A stretch of DNA of 64,000 nucleotides from CAMDPA01 sp965223035 (GCA_965223035.1 OZ244980.1:4402001-4466000); one strand, 5' to 3'. Positions 1 through 8,721 are shown, numbered from the stretch's first letter. Made by a program: numbers and translations. The notes: a model not told the origin generated them from the sequence alone.

Positions 1-315
1 ATCAAAGCGCTGTCGGTCCATCCCGGCGGCTCGGAATCCGGGCTTTTCCACAACGTAGACAAGGACCAATTGGCGCAAATGAAAGCACAGGTCGAGCAGT
101 TCCTGCACTCGACTGAATCGGCGGCAAAACCCTCTCTGCATGCTGCCTTGTCGCCAGAAGTTGAGGGCGGTGACTACTACGGACCGATTGGACCGCAGGA
201 AATGAGTGGCGAGGTGGGTGAAGCCACGCGCGATCCCATGACCAAAGACATGGAGGTCGCGAAGCGGCTGTGGACATTGTCTGAACGGATGACCGCCCAT
301 CCTTTCACGGTGTGA
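1..315 (+). CDS. Short-chain dehydrogenase/reductase, C-terminal part (cut by window edge)
   Basis: This open frame enters from the left edge and ends in TGA at 313-315, giving 104 residues. It contains the SDR C-terminal substrate-loop pattern VHPGG (residues 7-11), and the later YYGPIGPQEMSG segment resembles retinol-dehydrogenase or protochlorophyllide-reductase-like SDRs. The Rossmann and YxxxK parts lie outside the window. It would be an NAD(P)-dependent cytosolic oxidoreductase of unknown substrate. A second, unrelated SDR fragment follows 57 bp downstream. Confidence 0.7.
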   Translation: MKALSVHPGGSESGLFHNVDKDQLAQMKAQVEQFLHSTESAAKPSLHAALSPEVEGGDYYGPIGPQEMSGEVGEATRDPMTKDMEVAKRLWTLSERMTAHPFTV

Positions 316-372
316 TCCGAGTTCCTCAGCAACTTTAAACAAACTGAACCGCATGCGAGTAGTGGACAAGTC

Positions 373-588
373 ATGCAACAATCTTACGACCAGACCGTTG
401 TCATAACGGGCTCCGCCACCGGGATCGGCAAGGCGCTTGCACGCCAAATGGTACGCGAGGGCGGGCGCATGGTCATCTGCGGCCGCCGTCCGGATCGTGT
501 TGAGGAGGCAGTCGCCGAATTAAAGAAGCAGGACCTAGCCCGGCTTTCTCCCGGCCTCGGGTGTGGCGGTGATTTGGATGAAGTTTGA
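373..588 (+). pseudogene. SDR oxidoreductase, N-terminal fragment only
   Basis: The first 50 or so residues are a classic SDR start: a beta strand, the TGSATGIGKALA cofactor loop (TGxxxGxG at about residues 13-20) and CGRRPDRVEEAVAELKK. After that the family pattern is lost and the frame stops at 71 residues, whereas whole SDRs are about 250 residues. The sequence downstream is degenerate and leads into an IS1380-family remnant, so I infer truncation by rearrangement. No product with dehydrogenase activity is expected. Confidence 0.7.
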
Positions 589-704
589 GGCGATAGCTGT
601 GAAGGCGGATATCGATTCGATCGGGATCGTTCCGCCTGGCGGCAGATCCTTCGGTCAGCACTGTTGCTTTATCGTTGATCCTCGGGTTCCGCCGGCTTCT
701 GCCC

Positions 705-1169
705 TCAAGTGCATAATCGCCATGCGGCGGTGCCGGATACCTCTGCCGCTGGACAGCTCGATGCGAATGCGAGCTTGACGCGCCTGACTGAGATCGTGAC
801 GCGGCGACCTCTTCCGTTGCGCCGTCGGCGGCATCGCCCGCCGAGGATCTGAGCTTGGCGGCGAGCAAATGCCGGCCGCAGAAGACGTACAGCGGCAGAT
901 AGCAATAGCAGTCGTAGTCGCCGTGAAGGTGCCGACCCTCCTGGTCGCCGTAGAGCGGATCGTCGGTTACATCTAGATCATCTTTGCGCCTTTAATCGGG
1001 ATCGTTCCGATTCCGATTAAAGGCAGGTTGCTCTAAGCTTCCGGTCGGCACCGGCGAGCACGGTGACGCCGCCGTTCGACGTGATCGCGCCGCCGTCAAA
1101 AGCGCCCACAAGCTTGCGGGTGCCGGACCTTCCCAAATCAAGCTCGGTCTGGATACACTCTGTCCGCAT
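705..1169 (-). mobile_element. IS1380-family transposase remnant, internally deleted
   Basis: Read on the minus strand, the piece at 1169-1036 encodes an IS1380-type N-terminus (MRTECIQTELDLG, then AFDGGAITSNGGVTVLAGAD). The piece at 973 to about 800 encodes DVTDDPLYGDQEGR and YDCYCYLPLYVFCGRHLLAAKL, a core transposase motif. The last piece encodes RRVTISVRRVKLAFASSCPAAE and stops at 705, like the family C-terminus. Roughly 100 residues between the first two pieces are missing and a palindromic repeat (974-1035) sits there. A further deletion joins EEVAA to the C-terminal part. It cannot be active. Terminal inverted repeats were not identified. Confidence 0.75.
974..1035. repeat. Palindromic repeat, hybrid of types B and A
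   Basis: The left end (TAGATCATCTTTGCGCC) is the arm seen in type B copies. The centre and right arm (TCGGGATCGTTCCGATTCCG, then AAAGGCAGGTTGCTCTA) are type A. It lies exactly between two pieces of the IS1380 transposase remnant. Confidence 0.85.
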
Positions 1170-1402
1170 CGGGGATCGTCTCCTGCACAGATGAAGTCTT
1201 TGTCGCAGAAGCACTTTCACTGAGTCGGAGCCCCGGTGCGCCTCACGTGTGGGAGAATGTCAGGCTAGCTCCATGCCGGAGTTGCGTCCCGCCAGCGCCT
1301 TCAGCGGCACCACTCCCAAATCATCGGCGCGCACCGACGAGAGCGCCCCGCCAAAGCGGCTAATTGGGGTGCGGATGTCGTCGCAGATATGTACGTCATT
1401 CA

Positions 1403-2080
1403 TTATTCAAGTTCCGGTGCGATCAAATCTGCAACGTCGCCGTCGCGGTGCAGCGGTGCGCCGGTCAGGGATTGCAACTCATCCATCGATATCTTGGGTA
1501 ATTTTTCCCGCAGCCGGAAGCGGCCTCCTTCGATATCGACGACCGCCAAAGAGGTATAGATGCGCGTCACGCAGCCAACCCCGGTGAGTGGAAAAGTGCA
1601 GCGGTCCACCAATTTGGGCTTGCCGTCCTTGGTGACGTGATCGGTCACCACCGCGACGCGGCCGGCACCGTGAACCAGGTCCATCGCCCCGCCGATCGCG
1701 GGCACACCCTTGTTGCCAACACGCCAGTTGGCCAGATCACCATTCTGCGCCACCTGGTAGGCACCGAGAACTGCCAGATCGAGATGCCCACCCCGTACCA
1801 TCGCGAAGCTGTCCGCATGGTGAAAAAAGGACGCCCCGGGCTTTAGCGTGATCGCCTTCTTGCCGGCGTTGATCAGATCCCAGTCCTCTTCGCCTTCCTT
1901 GGGAGCTTCGCCGAATCCGAGCACGCCGTTTTCAGTGTGATACGTGATGTGCCGCCCCTCGGGCCGGAACTTGGCAATCATCTCCGGAAAGCCGATGCCG
2001 AGATTCACATAGGCGCCGTCCTCGATATCCTGCGCGGCGCGCCAGGCGATCTGGGCGTTGGACAGCTTTGTCCAGCTCAT
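1403..2080 (-). CDS. pcaJ: 3-oxoadipate CoA-transferase, beta subunit
   Basis: The 225-residue subunit B of the succinyl-CoA:3-oxoadipate (or 3-oxoacid) CoA-transferase moves CoA from succinyl-CoA to 3-oxoadipate. The catalytic glutamate is in HTENGVLG (Glu50), the conserved ENG motif of beta subunits. The start MSWTKL overlaps the stop of the alpha subunit in an ATGA, with a GGAGGAAT ribosome site; a longer upstream frame is ignored. It is the last gene of the minus-strand catabolic run and converts the product of maleylacetate reductase. Acetoacetate or another 3-oxoacid could be the substrate, but the context favours 3-oxoadipate. Confidence 0.88.
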   Translation of the reverse strand: MSWTKLSNAQIAWRAAQDIEDGAYVNLGIGFPEMIAKFRPEGRHITYHTENGVLGFGEAPKEGEEDWDLINAGKKAITLKPGASFFHHADSFAMVRGGHLDLAVLGAYQVAQNGDLANWRVGNKGVPAIGGAMDLVHGAGRVAVVTDHVTKDGKPKLVDRCTFPLTGVGCVTRIYTSLAVVDIEGGRFRLREKLPKISMDELQSLTGAPLHRDGDVADLIAPELE

Positions 2081-2799
2081 GAATATTCCTCCCCCGCGCG
2101 GATCAGCATCTCTTCTTGCTGCGGATCGGGCACCGCAACAACGCCATCGACGAAAATACCGGGCGTGATGACCGCCTCCGGATCGATGCCGCCGGGCTCT
2201 ACGATCCGGCTGACCTGGGCCACCGTCTTGGCGGCGGCCATGCACATTAGCGGGTTGAAGTTGCGGCCGGCGAGCCGGTAGGTCAGATTGCCGTGGGTGT
2301 CGCCGGTCTCGCCCTTGACGATAGCAAAGTCGGCCTTCAGCCAGCGCTCCATCACATAGAGCTTGCCATCGAATTCCTGAATCTGCTTGCCCTCGGCAAG
2401 TTCAGTTCCATAGGTCGTGGGCGTGAAGAAGGCGGGAATGCCGGCACCGCCGGCCCGGATGCGTTCCGCGAGCGTGCCCTGCGGCACAAGTTCCAGACCG
2501 ATTTCGCCGGCAAGATATTTTTCGGTAAACGCGCGCGGGTCGGAGGATCGCGGGAACGAACAGATCATCTTGGTCACCATGCCCGCATCGATCATCGCGG
2601 CGATGCCGATCTTGCCGTTGCCGGCATTGTTGTTGACCACGGTCAGATTTCCGGGGCTGCCGGTGGCCATGTAGCGGTCGACCAGAGCATGAATGAGCTC
2701 GATCGGCGCGCCTGATCCGCCGAAACCGCCGATCATAAGCACCGCTTCGTCGGGAATCTCCGCCACGGCGGCGGCCAGATCACTCACAGTCTTGTCCAT
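2077..2799 (-). CDS. pcaI: 3-oxoadipate CoA-transferase, alpha subunit
   Basis: The 240-residue subunit A partners the gene immediately downstream through a 4-bp overlap. The N-terminal IGGFGGSGAP segment (residues 23-32) and the IDPEAVITPGIFVDGVV segment near the C-terminus are standard for the family. Together the two subunits activate 3-oxoadipate to 3-oxoadipyl-CoA. No thiolase (pcaF) is present in the window, so the last step to succinyl-CoA and acetyl-CoA must be encoded elsewhere. Confidence 0.88.
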   Translation of the reverse strand: MDKTVSDLAAAVAEIPDEAVLMIGGFGGSGAPIELIHALVDRYMATGSPGNLTVVNNNAGNGKIGIAAMIDAGMVTKMICSFPRSSDPRAFTEKYLAGEIGLELVPQGTLAERIRAGGAGIPAFFTPTTYGTELAEGKQIQEFDGKLYVMERWLKADFAIVKGETGDTHGNLTYRLAGRNFNPLMCMAAAKTVAQVSRIVEPGGIDPEAVITPGIFVDGVVAVPDPQQEEMLIRAGEEYS

Positions 2800-2833
2800 G
2801 TCAGGTCTGTTCCATTACTTTCGATTGATTTGA

Positions 2834-3853
2834 CTATTTTCCAGTCAATTTCGGGCACTCGGCCGAGGTCCTACGCCAGGGACTGGTCTCTTGGCCGGTT
2901 AGGTCCCTGTCGAAACACCGCTGATAATACTCGCAAAAGATGCTGCGCTCGGTCTCATCGCAACGGTTGAGAAACGCCGTTCTAAAGGCGTAGTCGATAT
3001 CGCCGAAGGCGCGCTTGTTCTCGGCCCAGGCAAGAACCGTACGCGGACTCATCACCGTGGAGACGTCGCCGGCACGAAAGCCGTTTCGGGTCAGGCCGGC
3101 CATGCGCACCATCAGCGGCAAATCCCGATCCTTCGCCATCCAGTTCGCCTTGCCCGCCACCATCCGGATTTCGTCCTGTTCCGTCAGATAGTCGAGCCTG
3201 ACCGTGACGTTCCACCGGTCAAGCTGTGCCTGGTTGAGCTGCTGGGTGCCGTGATACAGCCCGGTGAGGTCGCCCAGACCGATCGTGTTTGCGGTGGCAA
3301 ACAACCGGAATGACTGGTGGGGATGGAGCACCCGGTTTTGATCGAGGATGGTCAACCGGCCTTCGGCCTCCAGCACACGCTGAATGACGAACATGACATC
3401 CGGTCGGCCCGCATCATATTCGTCGAAAACCAAGGCCACGGGACGCTGATAGGCCCAGGGCAACATCCCCTCTCGAAATTCTGTCACCTGCAACCCGTCC
3501 CTGAGCACGATGGCGTCCTTGCCAAGCAAATCGATCCGGCTGATGTGGCTGTCGAGATTGATGCGTACGCAGGGCCAATTCAGCCGTGCGGCGACCTGTT
3601 CGATATGGCTGGACTTTCCGGTGCCGTGCGGTCCTTGCACGAGAACACGTAGATTGTCAGAGAAACCCGCCAGAATGGTCATGGTCGCCGACGGGTCGAA
3701 CAGGTAACCGGTATCGACGGGAGGGACATGTTCACTGGCCTGCGAGAACGCAGGCGCCACGGCGTCCGTCTCGACCCCGAACACGTCGCGGATCGAAAGC
3801 TCTGCATCAGGCGCCGAGGGAAGGTCATCGATGCTGGTCACCGTGATTCCCAC
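2834..3853 (-). CDS. CobS-like AAA+ ATPase (putative metalloenzyme activase)
   Basis: This 339-residue protein closely follows the CobS subunit of aerobic cobaltochelatase. Visible features are Walker A GPHGTGKSS (74-82), the CobS-typical ARLNWPCVRINLDSHISRID, Walker B LVFDEYDAGRPD (141-152), and the conserved FATANTIGLGD and STVMSPRTVLAWAEN segments. It lies between the Rieske and pcaI genes in the catabolic run, overlapping the Rieske gene by 16 bp. No cobN or other cobalamin gene is near. Its likely partner is the CobT-like VWA protein at 15.4-17.4 kb. By analogy with CbbQ/CbbO and NorQ/NorD pairs I infer an ATP-driven chaperone for a catabolic metalloenzyme. A GTG at 3842 is an alternative start. 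Confidence 0.8.
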   Translation of the reverse strand: MGITVTSIDDLPSAPDAELSIRDVFGVETDAVAPAFSQASEHVPPVDTGYLFDPSATMTILAGFSDNLRVLVQGPHGTGKSSHIEQVAARLNWPCVRINLDSHISRIDLLGKDAIVLRDGLQVTEFREGMLPWAYQRPVALVFDEYDAGRPDVMFVIQRVLEAEGRLTILDQNRVLHPHQSFRLFATANTIGLGDLTGLYHGTQQLNQAQLDRWNVTVRLDYLTEQDEIRMVAGKANWMAKDRDLPLMVRMAGLTRNGFRAGDVSTVMSPRTVLAWAENKRAFGDIDYAFRTAFLNRCDETERSIFCEYYQRCFDRDLTGQETSPWRRTSAECPKLTGK

Positions 3854-4254
3854 TCCTCGGGCGTGGCTACATAGAGATCATTCCCCTTGACGATTACGGG
3901 GACGGGATCGAGCCAGCACCGTTCCGCGGCGCCCGAAACGCCAAATCCGTCTTCAATCCGGAACTCCGCAAAATGCATCGTGCAGCGCAGGCGTGTTCCG
4001 TCGTCGTTGAGGAATTGCCCCCTGCGGTAGTTCAATGGCTGGGAGTAGTGCGGGCAAATGTTCAGGTAACCATAGACATTGGCGCCCTGCCGAACGACGA
4101 ACATCGAAAACACGGTCGTGCCGCGTCCAAAGATATACTCCTTGACGCTTCCGGGCTGGATTTCGTCCAATGATCCAAGCCGGGTGCCCGGCAATGGCGC
4201 GCGGGGACGCGTGCGCCATACCCACGGATCCGGTTTTGAAAGCGCGTCAGCCAT
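3838..4254 (-). CDS. Rieske [2Fe-2S] protein
   Basis: The 138-residue protein has one Rieske domain with cluster ligands Cys67-Pro-His69 and Cys91-Thr-Met-His94. The 21-residue gap between the two ligand pairs is slightly longer than in many ferredoxins. No oxygenase alpha subunit or reductase is in the window, so it is not obviously part of a ring-hydroxylating dioxygenase. It overlaps the YciI-like gene by 8 bp. I infer electron delivery to, or reactivation of, one of the iron dioxygenases encoded in the run. The start MADALSK is chosen by the operon overlap. Confidence 0.8.
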   Translation of the reverse strand: MADALSKPDPWVWRTRPRAPLPGTRLGSLDEIQPGSVKEYIFGRGTTVFSMFVVRQGANVYGYLNICPHYSQPLNYRRGQFLNDDGTRLRCTMHFAEFRIEDGFGVSGAAERCWLDPVPVIVKGNDLYVATPEEWESR

Positions 4255-4555
4255 CTTTCTCCGCCTCGGGCTGGCCCAATCCCCAAAGGTAGGGGTGGAT
4301 ATGTACCGTGTCATAGAGCCCGGCTTGCGTGTAGGGGTCGCCGGACACGAAGGCTTCGACCACCGCCTTGTCACCGGCTTCGACGACCAGCATCGTTCCG
4401 ATCATCGCTCCACCCTCATCGAGCAGCGGGCCGCCGACATGCACCTTGACCGGATCATCAGGATTGCGCAGCCGGGCCCGGTGCGCTGGGCGGTTTTCCT
4501 CGCGAAGCTCGGCGCGCCCGGGTTTGTCCAGTGCGTGCACAACGAAATAGGCCAT
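4247..4555 (-). CDS. YciI-family protein (TftG-like)
   Basis: A 102-residue ferredoxin-like-fold protein of the YCII family, with the central SGDPYTQAGLYDTVHIHPY containing the conserved Asp and His. Its start codon shares bases with the stop of the intradiol dioxygenase gene (TGATG), so translation is coupled. In the 2,4,5-T pathway the YciI-family enzyme TftG removes chloride from 5-chlorohydroxyquinol just before the hydroxyquinol dioxygenase. The same gene pairing here suggests a related role on a substituted hydroxyquinol, but this is inference. Confidence 0.75.
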   Translation of the reverse strand: MAYFVVHALDKPGRAELREENRPAHRARLRNPDDPVKVHVGGPLLDEGGAMIGTMLVVEAGDKAVVEAFVSGDPYTQAGLYDTVHIHPYLWGLGQPEAEKDG

Positions 4556-5385
4556 CAATCGAGCTTCTTTAGCACAACATCAAAATCAGCGCGCCAGCCA
4601 TCCCCTTCCGGTTCAAATTCGACGACGAGCGACTCTTTCACACCAAACACCGCATCGCTTTCCAGATACTCGTCGCCCTTTACGAAGATATGCGTCACCA
4701 GACGCTCGTATCCCGGGGCTTCGACGATGTAGTGGATGTGCGCAGGGCGCATGGCGTGTCGCCCGGTGGCGTCGAGGAAGCGCCCGACGGGTCCGTCGGT
4801 GGGAATCGAATACGGCAGCGGCTTGACGGTGATGTAGTTGTATCTGCCGTCCGCATCGGTGGTGAAGAGGCCGCGCATGTTCATGTCGGGTTGTTCACCG
4901 GGTTGCTGAACGTCATAGAAGCCGTCGCCGTTCGTCTGCCAGACATCGACTTTGGCGCCAGCGACGGGGTTTCCAGCTTTGTCGGTCACCCGACCCGAGA
5001 CGTAGCAATACGCGCCCTTGCCATCGAGGCAGATGCTGTCGCCCAGTTCTCGCTCGGGCGCGCCGGCGACGTGGAAGGGGCCGAGCACGGTGTTCTCGGT
5101 GGTGCCATCAGGACGGCGGTGGTTGATCGCATCCACCAGCATCGAGACACCGGTGGTGTCGGAGAAAAGGACCCATTCCTGTCGTTTATCGTCGGAGATC
5201 TGACCCATCGCCGTGAGAATTTCGATCGCCTGACCCCATTCCTCGGTTGTCGGTTCAACCTCTTTCACAAATCCGTGGAGATGCTTGATGAAACTGGTCA
5301 CGATCTCGCGAAATCGCGGGTCGACATCGTCGGCCAATCGGCTGAGAACGGCTTGTTCCGAGGTTTGTTCGGTGAAGTAACTCAT
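4555..5385 (-). CDS. Intradiol ring-cleavage dioxygenase, probably hydroxyquinol 1,2-dioxygenase
   Basis: The 276-residue protein has the N-terminal helical linker domain and the catalytic beta-sandwich of chlorocatechol/hydroxyquinol-type intradiol dioxygenases. Likely Fe(III) ligands are Tyr157 (DGFYD), Tyr192 (PLPYSIPTDGPVG), His216 and His218 (RPAHIHY). It would open hydroxyquinol between the two vicinal hydroxyls to give maleylacetate, which feeds the reductase at 10.1 kb. The start has a strong AGGAGA site and overlaps livM by 4 bp; the upstream frame extension is not used. Catechol as substrate is possible, but the maleylacetate reductase favours hydroxyquinol. Confidence 0.85.
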   Translation of the reverse strand: MSYFTEQTSEQAVLSRLADDVDPRFREIVTSFIKHLHGFVKEVEPTTEEWGQAIEILTAMGQISDDKRQEWVLFSDTTGVSMLVDAINHRRPDGTTENTVLGPFHVAGAPERELGDSICLDGKGAYCYVSGRVTDKAGNPVAGAKVDVWQTNGDGFYDVQQPGEQPDMNMRGLFTTDADGRYNYITVKPLPYSIPTDGPVGRFLDATGRHAMRPAHIHYIVEAPGYERLVTHIFVKGDEYLESDAVFGVKESLVVEFEPEGDGWRADFDVVLKKLD

Positions 5386-6404
5386 CTGGAATTCTCCTGG
5401 TTGACAATAAGGCGGCGGCCAACGGGGAACAGGTGTATATCGTATCGGGCAGTGATCAGTCCCCACAGGCCCTTGGGCGCGAACAGCATGACCGAGACGG
5501 CGATCCCACCAAGGACAATCAGGTACCAGCTGCCCCAATCGGCGGCGATTCCGCGCAGGATGAAGAACACGACAACGCCGAGGATCGGCCCCTCAATCGT
5601 GCCGATACCGCCGATGACGACAATGAAAATCACGAGTGCGGTCCAGTCATTGACGGAAAACGCCGCATCAGGCGAAATGCGCAGTTTCTGCAAGAAGATC
5701 AGCGCGCCGACGAGACCAGTCATGCCGGCCGCGGCGACGTAGACAAGAAACTTGGTGCGATTGGTCTCGACCCCCAGCGATTCGGAGGCCGGTTCGCTGT
5801 CGCGGATCGCCGTCATGGCAAGTCCCCAGCGCGATCGCAGCAGGAAAAACACCATCAGGATCGAGCCAAGCGCGATGGCGAGCGCGACCCAGTAGACCAG
5901 ATGCTCGCGCCCCGCCCGGCTGGCGGCGATGGTCTTGACGATGCCTGCTGGCAGCGACATGCCGGAGCCCCCGCCAAGAGCCGAGACCTGGGCAAATCCG
6001 AGCCGGAACACCTCCGCAATCACCCAGGTTCCGATGGCAAAGTAGGCCCCTTGTAGCCGAAATGCGATCAGAGCCGTGGGCGCGGCGACGATGGCGGTGA
6101 CACCACCGGCCAGCACCAGCGCCAGAATGGGATGCACGCCGCCAAATGCCGCCAGGGCAAACAATAGATACCCGCCGAGGCCGACAAAGGCCTGCTGCCC
6201 CACAGAAACCAGCCCTCCATAGCCGGCGAGCAGACTCCACATCTGGGCAAGCGCCAAGTAGTAGAAGATTTCCACCATCATCCGCAGATCGCCGCGCCCG
6301 GCCCAGTATGGCGCCAGGACCAGACCGACAAGGATCAGCGCACCAACGTTCATCGCGACGCGCGAGGCGCGGGTGGACCTTTGTACCGAGTAGGCGATGG
6401 TCAT
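5382..6404 (-). CDS. livM: Branched-chain amino acid-type ABC transporter, permease (LivM)
   Basis: A 340-residue integral membrane protein with about nine to ten hydrophobic segments and the LivM hallmarks YFAIGTWVIAEV, TAIRDSEPASESLGV (the loop contacting the ATPase) and GGIGTIEGPILG. It is the second permease of a HAAT-family importer. Four bp separate it from livH, and it overlaps the dioxygenase gene downstream. The location among aromatic catabolism genes suggests uptake of an aromatic acid or phenolic precursor rather than an amino acid. Confidence 0.88.
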   Translation of the reverse strand: MTIAYSVQRSTRASRVAMNVGALILVGLVLAPYWAGRGDLRMMVEIFYYLALAQMWSLLAGYGGLVSVGQQAFVGLGGYLLFALAAFGGVHPILALVLAGGVTAIVAAPTALIAFRLQGAYFAIGTWVIAEVFRLGFAQVSALGGGSGMSLPAGIVKTIAASRAGREHLVYWVALAIALGSILMVFFLLRSRWGLAMTAIRDSEPASESLGVETNRTKFLVYVAAAGMTGLVGALIFLQKLRISPDAAFSVNDWTALVIFIVVIGGIGTIEGPILGVVVFFILRGIAADWGSWYLIVLGGIAVSVMLFAPKGLWGLITARYDIHLFPVGRRLIVNQENSR

Positions 6405-6408
6405 CGGC

Positions 6409-7275
6409 TTACCCCTTCATCTTCGGGAACAGGCCCTGCGGCTTAACCACAAGGACCGTCAGGAAGGCGATATGCCCCGCGAGAATCTGAAATCCGGGAT
6501 CGATCTGCGCGCCAATGGCCAGTGCGACGCCGAGGATGACGCCGCCGGCGAGCGTGCCCCAGAGGTTGCCCAAACCACCAATGATCACCGCCTCGAAGGC
6601 AAACAGAAGCCTGGCCGGACCAACCGACGGATCGAAGTTGGTTCGCATGGCCAAATAGACACCGGCGATACCAACCACAGCCGAGGCGATCGCGGTCGCG
6701 TAGCCAAATATAAGGGCGTTGTTTGCGCCCATAAGGCGCACCGTGTCCTGATCGTCCGACGTGGCCCGCAGCACCCGGCCCAGCGAGGTGCGATAGAAAA
6801 ACGCCTGCAGCCCGCTGATGACGATCAGCGCCGAAGCGAAGATCAGAAGCGGCATGACGCCGATATTCAGCCCTTCAAACAGTGGGATCGACGCAGTTTC
6901 CAGCCATCCGGCCTGAAGTTTCTGGCTATCGGCGCTGAACACTTCGAGCAATACATTCTGGATGATGATCGAAAAGCCGAAGGTCACAAGCAGCGGCGGC
7001 AGAATATCGCCTCCCAGCGTCCGGTTCAGCAGAACGCGCTGACCGATATAGCCGAGCAACGCCATACCCGGCACCACCACAAGCAGCGACCAAAGCGGAT
7101 GCACGCTGGTGAGCCCGACCACCACGAGAGCGCCATAAGCGCTCATCACGATGAAGTCGCCATGGGCGATGTTCACAAAGCGCATGACGCCGAACATCAG
7201 CGAAAGCCCGGCGGCGAAGAGCGCATAAAGCCCGCCGAGCAGGATGCCCTGAACAATGGCGTTGACCCAATCCAT
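6409..7275 (-). CDS. livH: Branched-chain amino acid-type ABC transporter, permease (LivH)
   Basis: A 288-residue membrane protein with LivH signatures: FAAGLSLMFGVMRFVNIAHGDF near the N-terminus (residues 20-41) and VIIGGLGNLWGTLAGGVILG late in the chain. It forms the permease heterodimer with LivM. Its start overlaps the livF stop by one base (TGATG), so the importer genes are translationally coupled. Confidence 0.9.
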   Translation of the reverse strand: MDWVNAIVQGILLGGLYALFAAGLSLMFGVMRFVNIAHGDFIVMSAYGALVVVGLTSVHPLWSLLVVVPGMALLGYIGQRVLLNRTLGGDILPPLLVTFGFSIIIQNVLLEVFSADSQKLQAGWLETASIPLFEGLNIGVMPLLIFASALIVISGLQAFFYRTSLGRVLRATSDDQDTVRLMGANNALIFGYATAIASAVVGIAGVYLAMRTNFDPSVGPARLLFAFEAVIIGGLGNLWGTLAGGVILGVALAIGAQIDPGFQILAGHIAFLTVLVVKPQGLFPKMKG

Positions 7276-7997
7276 CAGGCGGCCTCCTCTTCGTCGAGAC
7301 CGAAATAGGCTGCGGAAATCTGCTGGCGCGTCAGCTCGCCGGGTTTGCCGGTCAGCGACACATGACCCTCCTGGAAGCAGTAAACTCGGTCGGCCACCGC
7401 CATTGCCTGGTTCACGTCCTGCTCGACCACGATCATGGACGCGCCACGGGCCTTTATCTTCGGTACAGCCTCATAGATGTCCTTGATCACGATGGGCGCG
7501 AGGCCGAGGCTGATCTCGTCGCAGAGCAAAAGCCTCGGATTCGACATCAGCGCCCGGCCGACGGCGACCATCTGCTGCTGGCCGCCCGAAAGTTCGGTGC
7601 CGCCATGGTGGCGCCGTTCAGCGAGGATTGGAAAGAGGTCATAGACTGTATCCAGTGTCCATTCCGATCCACTGCGGCCATAGGCGCCGATCAGCAGATT
7701 CTCCTCCACCGTCAGCGACGGGAACAGGCGCCGTCCTTCCGGCACCATGGCCAGTCCGCGCGCCACCAGATCATGAGCAGGAACGCCGCCCACCGGCTGG
7801 CCCAAAAACGTGATGTCTTGGCCGGAAGCCGAAAGCATGCCGGTGATCGAGCGCAGAAAGGTCGTTTTGCCGGCGCCATTGGAGCCGATAATGGCAACCG
7901 TCTCGCCTTCGAAAATCTCAAGGTCGATACCGAACAGGGCCTGGAAATCGCCATAGTGCGCCGTGAGGGCCTTGGTTCGTAAAACAGCCTCACTCAT
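7275..7997 (-). CDS. livF: Branched-chain amino acid-type ABC transporter, ATPase (LivF)
   Basis: A 240-residue ATPase with Walker A GSNGAGKT (38-45), ABC signature LSGGQ (136-140) and Walker B LLLCDE (156-161). FGLDEEEAA ends the protein. It hydrolyses ATP to drive the importer, together with LivG, whose gene overlaps by 8 bp upstream. Confidence 0.9.
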   Translation of the reverse strand: MSEAVLRTKALTAHYGDFQALFGIDLEIFEGETVAIIGSNGAGKTTFLRSITGMLSASGQDITFLGQPVGGVPAHDLVARGLAMVPEGRRLFPSLTVEENLLIGAYGRSGSEWTLDTVYDLFPILAERRHHGGTELSGGQQQMVAVGRALMSNPRLLLCDEISLGLAPIVIKDIYEAVPKIKARGASMIVVEQDVNQAMAVADRVYCFQEGHVSLTGKPGELTRQQISAAYFGLDEEEAA

Positions 7998-8721
7998 CGC
8001 CTTCGATCCCCATGTAGATTTCCCTGACCTGCGGGGAGGCCATCACCTGATGCGGCTCACCTTCAGCGATCTTGGCGCCGAAATTGATGACGATCAGACG
8101 CTCGACGACGGCGACCAGCGCGTGCACAATATGCTCAATCCAGATGATCGAGACGCCGGAGGCGTGGATGTCCTTGATGGCGGCCACGAGTTCATGGCAC
8201 TCGTGTTCCGTCAACCCGCCGGCAATCTCGTCGAGCAACAGCAGTTTGGGATTGGTAGCCAGCGCGCGGGCCATTTCCAGCCGCTTGCGCTCCAGAAGCG
8301 TTAGTGAGCCGGCACGGATGTTGGCTTTCGGCAGCAATCCGGTCTTGTCGAGCACGTCGACGCAGCGGTCGTAGCACTGCTTTTCGTTGACGCTGTCGCC
8401 GAAAGCGCCACCGACCAGCAGGTTTTCGAAAACCGTCATTCCCGCGAACGGATGCGGGATCTGGTAACTGCGGCCGATGCCGAGCCGGCAGCGCTTGGAG
8501 GCACTCTGGTCACTGATATCTTCACCCGCATAACGCACTGTACCGGCATCGGCCTTCACACCGCCCGCGATCAAATTGAACATTGTGCTCTTGCCCGCAC
8601 CATTCGGGCCGATCACACCGAGCGCCTCGCCCTCGCGGAGTGTGAAGCTCAGGTCGTCAGTGACCTTCAGGGAACCGTAGCTCTTGGAAACGCTTTCAAG
8701 TGCCAAAATATCCTGCATCAT
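7990..8721 (-). CDS. livG: Branched-chain amino acid-type ABC transporter, ATPase (LivG)
   Basis: A 243-residue ATPase starting MMQDILALE, with Walker A GPNGAGKS (38-45), a LivG-type degenerate signature (LTLLERKRLEMARAL) and Walker B LLLLDEIAGGLTEHE. Two adjacent ATGs behind a GGGGGA site are possible starts; the longer in-frame extension upstream lacks a site. It pairs with LivF. Confidence 0.88.
   Translation of the reverse strand: MMQDILALESVSKSYGSLKVTDDLSFTLREGEALGVIGPNGAGKSTMFNLIAGGVKADAGTVRYAGEDISDQSASKRCRLGIGRSYQIPHPFAGMTVFENLLVGGAFGDSVNEKQCYDRCVDVLDKTGLLPKANIRAGSLTLLERKRLEMARALATNPKLLLLDEIAGGLTEHECHELVAAIKDIHASGVSIIWIEHIVHALVAVVERLIVINFGAKIAEGEPHQVMASPQVREIYMGIEGDE

Noticed and set aside
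3838..4254. Rieske protein as evidence of a ring-hydroxylating dioxygenase
   Set aside because: No oxygenase alpha or beta subunit and no reductase gene was found anywhere in the window.
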